Of a stretch of 64,000 nt of DNA, positions 33,276 through 40,200 are shown in pieces. The stretch is from Gammaproteobacteria bacterium (GTDB lineage: Bacteria > Pseudomonadota > Gammaproteobacteria > Steroidobacterales > Steroidobacteraceae). Under the pieces are notes generated by a model that was not told the origin of the DNA, made no database searches, and worked only from the letters and a program-made list of their open reading frames with translations. The position numbers and the translations under genes were made by a program. Each line of letters opens with the position of its first letter. The first letter of the stretch is position 1. Location: positions 1 to 64,000 of the forward strand of contig JAQGOG010000011.1 in NCBI GenBank assembly GCA_028293765.1. Reading direction: 5' to 3'.

Positions 33276-34787
33276 ATGAATGCGAACGCCGAAGTGACCG
33301 CGCTCAATAGCAGAGTGCAACAATTCATCTCCCAGCCGCGCAAAGTCCTGATCGACGGCCGCTGGGTCGCCGCGCAGAGCGGTGAAAGTTTCGATGTGTT
33401 CAATCCTGCCACCGGCCAGCGCATCGCCCGGGCGGCCGCTTGTATGAAAGCCGACGTGGACGCTGCCGTAGCAGCGGCCCGCAAGGCGTTCGACCAGGGT
33501 CCGTGGCCGCGCATGTCGCCGTCCGAGCGCGGCAGGATCATCTGGAAAATTGGCGACCTGATCCTGGAAAACCTGGAGGAGTTGGCGCAACTGGAAGCCC
33601 TCGACAACGGCAAGCCGATCGTGGTCGCGCGGGCGGCGGATGTGCCGCTGGCGGCGGATCTGTTTCACTACATGGCCGGCTGGGCGACCAAAATCGAAGG
33701 CAACACCCTTTCGCTGTCGGTTCCCTACACACCCGGTGCCGAATATCACGCCTATACGCGCCGCGAGCCGATCGGTGTCGTCGCTCAGATCATCCCCTGG
33801 AATTTCCCGCTGCTGATGGCGGCCTGGAAGCTCGGGCCCGCGCTTGCCTCGGGCTGCACGATCATACTGAAGGTGGCCGAAGAGACGCCGCTGTCCGGTC
33901 TGCGGCTGGCGGAGTTGTGTCAGGAAGCGGGCCTTCCCAATGGCGTGCTGAACGTCCTCACCGGCTTCGGAGAGCCTTGCGGCGCGCCGCTTGCCGCGCA
34001 TCCGCAGGTTGACAAGGTCGCGTTCACGGGTTCCACGGAAGTGGGCAAGCTCATCGTCAAGGCGGCCGCGAACGATCTGAAGAAAGTCACTCTCGAGCTC
34101 GGCGGCAAGTCCCCCAATATCATTCTCGAGGATGCGGATCTCGAGCTCGCCATTCCGGGGGCGGCGAATGCCATCTTCTTCAATCAGGGCCAGTGCTGCT
34201 GCGCCGGCTCGCGACTGTTCGTGCACGAGAATCACTATGACCGCGTCGTGGAGGGCATCACCGAATTCGCCAAGGGGATCCGGATCGGCCCCGGGCTGGA
34301 TACGCGCACACAGATGGGTCCCCTCGTTTCGCAGACGCAGTTGGAGCGGGTCTCCGGGTATCTGCGCTCCGGCGCCGAGGAGGGCGCCAGGGCATTGTGC
34401 GGCGGCCAGCAGGTCGCAGGCACGGGATACTTCATCGAGCCCACGGTGTTGGTGAACACGTCGAACGACATGAAGGTGTACCGCGAGGAGATTTTTGGTC
34501 CGGTCGTCACCGCGAGCCCCTTCAAGAGCGTGGACGACGACGTGCTGAACCGCGCGAACGACACGATGTACGGCCTGGCCGCAGGGATCTATACGCGCGA
34601 TCTGGGCAAGGCACATCGCCTCGCTGCCCGCCTGCGCGCCGGCACCGTCTGGATCAATTGCTACAACATTTTCGACGCGGCTATGCCGTTCGGCGGCTAC
34701 AAGCAGTCGGGCTGGGGCCGCGAGATGGGTCACGACGCGCTCAATAACTATCTGGAGACGAAATCCGTGTGCGCAGGCTTGTCATGA
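33276..34787 (+). CDS. NAD-dependent aldehyde dehydrogenase
   Basis: 503 residues, normal for the ALDH1/2 class. IPWNFPLLMAAWKLGPAL and VTLELGGKSPNI (general-base Glu) are followed by FFNQGQCCCAGSR with the catalytic cysteine as the middle of three (Cys308), identical in form to ALDH2, and by EEIFGPVV and PFGGYKQSGWGRE. It oxidises an aldehyde to the acid; the substrate is unknown but the class favours small aliphatic or aromatic aldehydes. ATG 33276 with GGAG in front is preferred to the long upstream frame. Its stop overlaps the DksA-like gene by 4 bases. Confidence 0.92.
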   Translation: MNANAEVTALNSRVQQFISQPRKVLIDGRWVAAQSGESFDVFNPATGQRIARAAACMKADVDAAVAAARKAFDQGPWPRMSPSERGRIIWKIGDLILENLEELAQLEALDNGKPIVVARAADVPLAADLFHYMAGWATKIEGNTLSLSVPYTPGAEYHAYTRREPIGVVAQIIPWNFPLLMAAWKLGPALASGCTIILKVAEETPLSGLRLAELCQEAGLPNGVLNVLTGFGEPCGAPLAAHPQVDKVAFTGSTEVGKLIVKAAANDLKKVTLELGGKSPNIILEDADLELAIPGAANAIFFNQGQCCCAGSRLFVHENHYDRVVEGITEFAKGIRIGPGLDTRTQMGPLVSQTQLERVSGYLRSGAEEGARALCGGQQVAGTGYFIEPTVLVNTSNDMKVYREEIFGPVVTASPFKSVDDDVLNRANDTMYGLAAGIYTRDLGKAHRLAARLRAGTVWINCYNIFDAAMPFGGYKQSGWGREMGHDALNNYLETKSVCAGLS

Positions 34788-35170
34788 GCAGCAAAGGAGC
34801 GAACCTCGATGCGGCTTTCATCGAGAGGCAGCGCCAGCACCTGACGCGGCTGCGCAAGTCGCTGTTGACGACCGCAAGGAACGAAGAGACGGACGAAACC
34901 GCCATAAATTCCGAGAGCACCGCGGGTGCACGGGAGTATGAGGATGACGCGCAGAAGCTGACGATGCTGGAGCTCGAGGGAACGCTGGTCGCCCGTGATG
35001 TGGAGCGTGCGGCACGCGTGAACCGGGCTCTGCAGAAGATAGAAGAGGGCACCTATGGGCTCTCGGACCTGAGCGGTCACCGCATTCCGCAGGAAAGGCT
35101 CGAAGCCGTCCCGGAGTCGATCTATACCGCCGCGGAACAGGAGGCGCGCGAGCGAAGTGGACAGCCGTAG
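34784..35170 (+). CDS. DksA/TraR-like protein lacking the zinc cysteines
   Basis: 128 residues. The N-terminal coiled coil (ERQRQHLTRLRKSLL ... ELEGTLVARDVERAARVNRALQKIEEGTYGLSD) and the closing IPQERLEAVPESIYTAAEQE are the DksA/TraR pattern. In normal members the last part reads YGxCxxCGxxI...ALPxxxxCxxC; here all cysteines are absent (LSDLSGHRI, SIYTAAEQE). DksA-type proteins enter the RNA polymerase secondary channel with the coiled coil, so a zinc-free version could still bind polymerase. Overlaps the aldehyde dehydrogenase stop. Confidence 0.78.
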   Translation: MSSKGANLDAAFIERQRQHLTRLRKSLLTTARNEETDETAINSESTAGAREYEDDAQKLTMLELEGTLVARDVERAARVNRALQKIEEGTYGLSDLSGHRIPQERLEAVPESIYTAAEQEARERSGQP

Positions 35171-35317
35171 ACGTGCAGCCGTAGGCGTGGATGGCAATTG
35201 GCGTCGCCGGAACTAATGGAAAGGCGTGATAGGCGCGGTTTGCGGCGCTCACTATCCTGCTATTGCGAAAACTGCCGTGCGAAAACTGCCGCGAGGCAAC
35301 CGGACAGGCCATTTTTA

Positions 35318-36043
35318 ATGTTCCCAGCCGCCAGAATCAGGGTGCTCGTGGCACACGCCGATCCGCTGATATCGCTCGGGCTGGCGGCCGTTCTGAGCGA
35401 GCGATGCGACTTCGAAGCGACGCTCTGTGGCCCGGCGGCAACCGCGGCGTCGAACACGGCGAATCCGGCGCACTCGGCCGATGTAGTCGTCGCGGACTAT
35501 GAATCCGGTTTGCGGCTGATTGCCGCCGCCGGCGCTGCCATTCCGCGTGTCGTGATCCTGACACATAGCGACAGTGAGGCAAGGATCTGCCACGCGTTGG
35601 AGCAGGGTGCATGCGGCTACCTGTTGCTCGGTTGCAGCCTGCGCGATCTCCTCGAGGGCCTGCGTTCGGCACATCAAGGGGATATCGCGGTCGGGCCGGT
35701 GGTCGCGAGCCGTATTGCGGAGCGGATGAAACGGCAGATGTTGACCGTACGGGAAGCTGACATTCTGCAGCAGATGATGCTGGGTCTGAGCAACAAGGCA
35801 ATTGCCGCAAGGCTGGTCGTGGCGGTAGGGACTGTGAAGACGCACGTGAAATCCATACTTGGCAAGCTGAACGCTGCCAGCAGAACTGAGGCGGTCGCGA
35901 TCGCGCAGCGCCGTGGGATTCTGCGCGAGGAGAGCGAGTGGCCGCTGCGTCCTACACGTGCCGGAAGCGCGAGAAGGGGACGGCCAGCTTGCCGGCCATC
36001 CTCACCAATTCGGCGAGCGACTCAGCCGCCATCTTGTGCATGA
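35318..36043 (+). CDS. LuxR-family response regulator with incomplete receiver
   Basis: 241 residues. The receiver-like domain keeps an aspartate in DVVVADYESG and the Thr in VVILTHSDS, but the conserved lysine is replaced (GYLLLGCSLRDL), so normal phosphorylation control is doubtful. The C-terminal LuxR helix-turn-helix is intact: LTVREADILQQMMLGLSNKAIAARL and VGTVKTHVKSILGKL. A basic tail of about 25 residues (RPTRAGSARRGRPACRPSS) runs over the end of the convergent regulator gene by 92 bases, so the true stop or tail deserves checking. ATG 35318 places the first receiver strand close to the start. Confidence 0.78.
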   Translation: MFPAARIRVLVAHADPLISLGLAAVLSERCDFEATLCGPAATAASNTANPAHSADVVVADYESGLRLIAAAGAAIPRVVILTHSDSEARICHALEQGACGYLLLGCSLRDLLEGLRSAHQGDIAVGPVVASRIAERMKRQMLTVREADILQQMMLGLSNKAIAARLVVAVGTVKTHVKSILGKLNAASRTEAVAIAQRRGILREESEWPLRPTRAGSARRGRPACRPSSPIRRATQPPSCA

Positions 36044-36584
36044 TCTTGCTGCGATGAATCTGCAGGGTGGTTTCGCTTATGCCGAGCTCCGCCGCGGCCT
36101 GCTTGTTGAGAAGTCCGCTGACCACCAGAGGCAGAACTTCGCGCTCGCGCGGCGTCAAACAGGCGAATCGTTGCCGCAGCCGGTTCAGATCGGCTCTCTC
36201 GCGACGCGCTGCATCATCCTGCGCGAAGGCCGTATGGATCGCGGCCAGCAGGTTATCCCCGCTGAAGGGCTTTGTCAGGAAATCGACGGCACCCGCTTTG
36301 ATCGCGCGTACGGACGACGGAATGTCGCCATGGCCCGTGATGAAGATGATGGGTGTGTGGTCGCCGCAGGCGATCCGTCGCTGCAACTCCAGCCCGTTGA
36401 TGTCCGGGAGCTCGACGTCCAGAATCAGACAGGCCGGTAAATCCGGCTTCGAAAATTCGATGTATTCGGTAGCGGACCCGAAAGCCACCGCGCTCAGGCC
36501 CGCTGCCCCCAACAGCTCGCACAGCGCCTCGCGTATTCGATCGTCGTCGTCCACGATGAAGACGATGTGGTCGCTCGAGCTCAT
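35952..36584 (-). CDS. FixJ-type LuxR-family response regulator
   Basis: 210 residues. A complete receiver domain: FIVDDDDRIREAL (acidic pocket), LILDVELPDINGLEL (phospho-Asp), IFITGHGDIPSSV (Thr) and FLTKPFSGDNLL (Lys). The linker leads to a LuxR helix-turn-helix with LTPREREVLPLVVSGLLNKQAAAELG and HRSKIMHKM. The FixJ/StyR/NarL-like arrangement regulates promoters after phosphorylation by a soluble or membrane kinase; the very large histidine kinase at 37274 is a plausible partner. ATG 36584 is used; the frame extends upstream without conserved sequence. Confidence 0.9.
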   Translation of the reverse strand: MSSSDHIVFIVDDDDRIREALCELLGAAGLSAVAFGSATEYIEFSKPDLPACLILDVELPDINGLELQRRIACGDHTPIIFITGHGDIPSSVRAIKAGAVDFLTKPFSGDNLLAAIHTAFAQDDAARRERADLNRLRQRFACLTPREREVLPLVVSGLLNKQAAAELGISETTLQIHRSKIMHKMAAESLAELVRMAGKLAVPFSRFRHV

Positions 36585-36654
36585 TTGGGTTCTCCCCGGC
36601 TCTTCTGCGGCTGCCCCGACCACACCCACGCACGGGGAGCGAATCGACGCTCAT

Positions 36655-36689
36655 TCTAATCCGGATCGTCTTATCTAATCCGGATCGTC
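36655..36689. repeat. Pair of 16-bp direct repeats in a divergent regulator promoter
   Basis: TCTAATCCGGATCGTC occurs at 36655-36670 and again, exactly, at 36674-36689, a period of 19 bases. Each copy contains the palindrome ATCCGGAT. The pair lies between the divergent FixJ-type regulator (start 36584) and the receiver protein (start 36875), so it is a good candidate for a regulator binding site. Confidence 0.55.
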
Positions 36690-36704
36690 CTAATAGAAAC
36701 CCGT

Positions 36705-36714
36705 GATAGGCAAA
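36705..36714 (+). promoter_or_regulatory. Shared element GATAGGCAAA, copy 1
   Basis: This 10-base word lies in the divergent regulator promoter region and is repeated exactly at 42973-42982, 66 bases before the GlcG-like gene. A match of ten bases between two short promoter regions is unlikely but not impossible by chance. It may be part of a site for one of the response regulators. Confidence 0.35.
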
Positions 36715-36874
36715 GGTCCGGTTGCTGTCTAGGCTGGCCCTCGCTCGCAACGCATGTTGGAAGCTTGACTGTGACTTGAGACGAGAGCGGTGTCGCTGCG
36801 TAAGCGGGATGCTCGCTGCGCCTGTCACGCCCCGACGATACCGCTTGTCCACGGCAGGAGCTTGAAGTCCGGTA

Positions 36875-37267
36875 ATGGCAGCGCTGACCCCATCCGTCGT
36901 GGCGGTTGTCGATGACGACCCGCTGGTGCTCGAATCTCTGGAAGATCTGCTCGAATCGGCCGATCATACGGTGCGTCTGTTCGCCTCCGCCAGCGCGTTT
37001 CTCGAAAGTGGCCAACTTGCGGAAATCGACTGTGTGATCTCCGATATCGGCATGCCCGCGATCGACGGCTTCGAGCTGCGGCGGCTGGCCAAGGTCGCGC
37101 GCCCGGAACTGCCGGTCATTCTGATAACGGGCCGCGATGAGCTGGCCAATTCGCCGCGTTGCGCGTTCATCGCAGGGGCACGCGACATCTTTCAAAAACC
37201 CTTCAATGGGCAGGAACTGCTCGCGGCCGTCAGCAGGGCCGTGTGCCGTTCGCTGCGGAAAAAATGA
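36875..37267 (+). CDS. Stand-alone response regulator receiver
   Basis: 130 residues that make one complete CheY-like receiver and nothing else. VAVVDDDPLVLESLEDLL gives the acidic pocket, CVISDIGMPAIDGFEL the phospho-acceptor, VILITGRDELA the Thr and DIFQKPFNGQELL the Lys. It is followed 7 bases later by the giant kinase gene, so it probably receives or diverts phosphate from that kinase, together with the FixJ-type regulator upstream. No output domain is present. Confidence 0.88.
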   Translation: MAALTPSVVAVVDDDPLVLESLEDLLESADHTVRLFASASAFLESGQLAEIDCVISDIGMPAIDGFELRRLAKVARPELPVILITGRDELANSPRCAFIAGARDIFQKPFNGQELLAAVSRAVCRSLRKK

Positions 37268-37273
37268 GCCGCC

Positions 37274-40200
37274 GTGCGGTCCTGTCGTGAGTGGCGTGTC
37301 GTGACGGCGCTGTCAGGATACGAGCTCGAGACGCTGCGGAAAGGATTGGAGTTCGACTTGTATCGCGGCCGGCAGCCCGGCGATACCGCCCCGATCCTGG
37401 TGGTGGCCGCCGGCCCCACTCGACAGGCGCTCGCCAACATCAGGAAGCTGGAGCACGAATACTCGCTCGCGGACGAGCTCGATCCCACATTCGCGTTGCG
37501 CCCTCTGGCGCTGGCGCGGCACGCGGGACACGCAACCCTCGTCTTCGCGGATCCGGGCGGCAACCCACTCGATCGCCTTCTCGGGCAACCGCTGGAAATC
37601 ACCCGCGTACTGCGCATTGCCGCTGCTCTTGCGGCTGCGCTGCGCCACGTTCACGAACGCGGTCTCATTCACAAGGACATCAAGCCGTCGAATGTGTTCG
37701 TCGACGCGGCCGACAATGTCCGGATCACCGGTTTTGGGATCGCATCCAGGCTGTTGCGCGAACGCCAGGCGCCCGGCTCGCCGGAGGTGATCGCGGGGAC
37801 GCTGGCCTACATGGCTCCCGAACAGACCGGTCGCATGAATCGTTCAGTCGATGCCCGCAGCGATCTGTACTCGTTCGGTGTGACTCTTTACGAGATGCTG
37901 ACCGGCGTGCTGCCATTCACCGCCGCCGATCCCATGGAGTTGATTCATTGTCACATCGCGGGCAAGCCGCTGCCGCCTGGAGATAGCGTGAGTGGCTTGC
38001 CCGAGCCGGTGCAGGCCATCGTCCTGAAGCTCCTGGCCAAGAACGCCGAGGATCGGTACCAGACCGCCGCGGGTGTCGAAGTCGACCTGCGGAGGTGTTT
38101 GGTCGGGTGGACGACCCACGGCGGTGTCGCCCCGTTTGCGCTTGGAGAGCACGACAGGCCGGATCGATTGCTGATACCTGAGAAGCTTTACGGGCGCGAG
38201 GCCGAGATCGAGCGCCTCGTCGCGGTGTTTGATCGGGTCGCGACTTGCGGGACCGCCGAGCTCGTGCTGGTGTCCGGCTACGCGGGCATCGGCAAATCCT
38301 CCATCGTCAACGAGTTGCACAAGGTGCTGGTCCCCCCGCGGGGACTCTTCGCGGCCGGCAAGTTCGATCAGTTTAGGCGCAACATCCCGTATGCCACGCT
38401 GGCCCAGGCGTTTCAGAGCCTGGTGCGGCAACTCCTCGGCAAGAGCGACGCGGAGCTGCGCCTCTGGCGCGACGAGCTGCGCGACGCATTGGGTCCGAGC
38501 GGCCAGCTCATGGTCACTCTGATTCCGGAAGTGGCGCTCATCATCGGTGAGCAGCCGCCGGTGGCGGGCCTGGAGCCGCAGGATGCGCAGGCCCGCTTTC
38601 ACCTGGTGTTCCGCCGCTTCGTTCGAGTGTTTGCGCAGCCGGACCACCCGCTCGTGCTGTTTCTCGACGATCTGCAGTGGGTGGACACGGCAACCCTCGA
38701 GCTGATCGAGAGGCTCGTGATCGAGCCGGAGATGCGCAACCTGTTGCTGATCGGTGCCTACCGGGACAACGAAGTCAGTCCCGCGCACCCGCTCATGAGG
38801 GCGTTGGGGGTAATCCGCAGCGGCGGGGGGCGAGTCTCGCAGATCGTGCTCGCGCCTCTCGCGGTCGAGGATTTACGGCAGCTCATGGCGGATACCCTGC
38901 ACGCGCAAGTCGAGCACGTGCACGCATTGGCCGCGCTGGTGCATGAAAAGACCGGCGGCAATCCGTTCTTCACGATCCAGTTCGTCGCCACACTGGCGGA
39001 AGAGGGATTGCTCGTGTTCGATCGCCACCGCGCCGAGTGGTGGTGGGAGATGGACCGGATTCGCGCCAAGGGCATCACTGACAACCTGGCGGACTTCATG
39101 GCAGCGAAGCTGAGCCGTCTGCCCAACAGGACGCAGACAGCGCTGGGCCAACTGGCTTGTCTGGGTAACGTCGCAGAGCTCGCCACTGTGGCCATGGCTC
39201 ATGGAGCGCCCGAGGAGGAGATGCACACAGGTTTGCGGGACGCCGTGCAGACGGGCCTCGTCTTTCGGACGAATGGAACCTACACGTTCGTCCACGATCG
39301 TGTTCGGGAGGCGGCCTATGCCCTGTTCCCGGAAGAGGAGCGCGTTGCGGCGCATCTGTGCCTCGGCAGGGTGCTCGTGTCGCGAACGGACCCAATGCTG
39401 CTCGATGAGAAGATCTTCGAGATCGTCGATCAGCTCAATCGCGGCGCCGCCCTGATCGATTCGCCGCAGGACCGTGAGCAGCTTGCCAGGCTGGATCTTC
39501 TGGCGGGTAAACGCGCCAAGACGTCCACGGCCTATGACTCGGCGCTCGCGTATTTCGCCATGGGTCGTGATTTGCTGCTGAGTGACCGGCGGGACGCGAC
39601 GCACAGGCTGAGCTTCGAGTTGGAGTTACAAATGGCGGAATGCGAGTTCATGACGGGCGAGCTGACGACAGCCGAGGAACGGCTTCTGGCCCTGAGGGCG
39701 CACGCCGCGGACGTTGGTCAGCTGGCGGATGTCGTCTGCCTCGCGGTGCTGCTCTACTTCACGACCGGGCGCAGCGAGCGTGCCGCGCAGATCAGTTTCG
39801 AATTTCTCGAGCGTGTTGGCATAACCTGGTCGGCGCATCCTACGGACGAGGAAGTCGGGGAGGAATACCACCGCATGCTGCGCAAGCTCGAGCGCCGTCC
39901 GATCGAGACGCTCGTCGACTTGCCCGCCATGAGCGATCCGACGTGCCTCGCGACCATGAATGTGCTCACAGGGCTCTTCCCTGCGGCGTTTTATGTCGAC
40001 CGGAATCTTCTCGAGCTCGTCCTGTTGCGTATGACGAATATCAGCCTGAAATGGGGCAACGGTGATGGTTCGAGCGTCGCCTACGCCGCACTCAACATGG
40101 TGCTCGGTCCCCGCTTCGGCGACTACCTGACAGCGTATCGCTTTGGGCAGTTGGCCTGCGATCTGGTGGACCGGCGCGGCCTGGATCGATTCAAAGCGCG

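Noticed and set aside
33249-34733. A 494-codon minus-strand frame opposite the aldehyde dehydrogenase gene
   Set aside because: Codon-position shadow of a gene with complete ALDH motifs; no independent start or ribosome site.
37274-38100. Active Ser/Thr protein kinase at the start of the giant protein
   Set aside because: The HKDIKPSN loop is present but DFG is replaced by GFG and no clear nucleotide-binding lysine motif is visible, so only a kinase-like fold is claimed.
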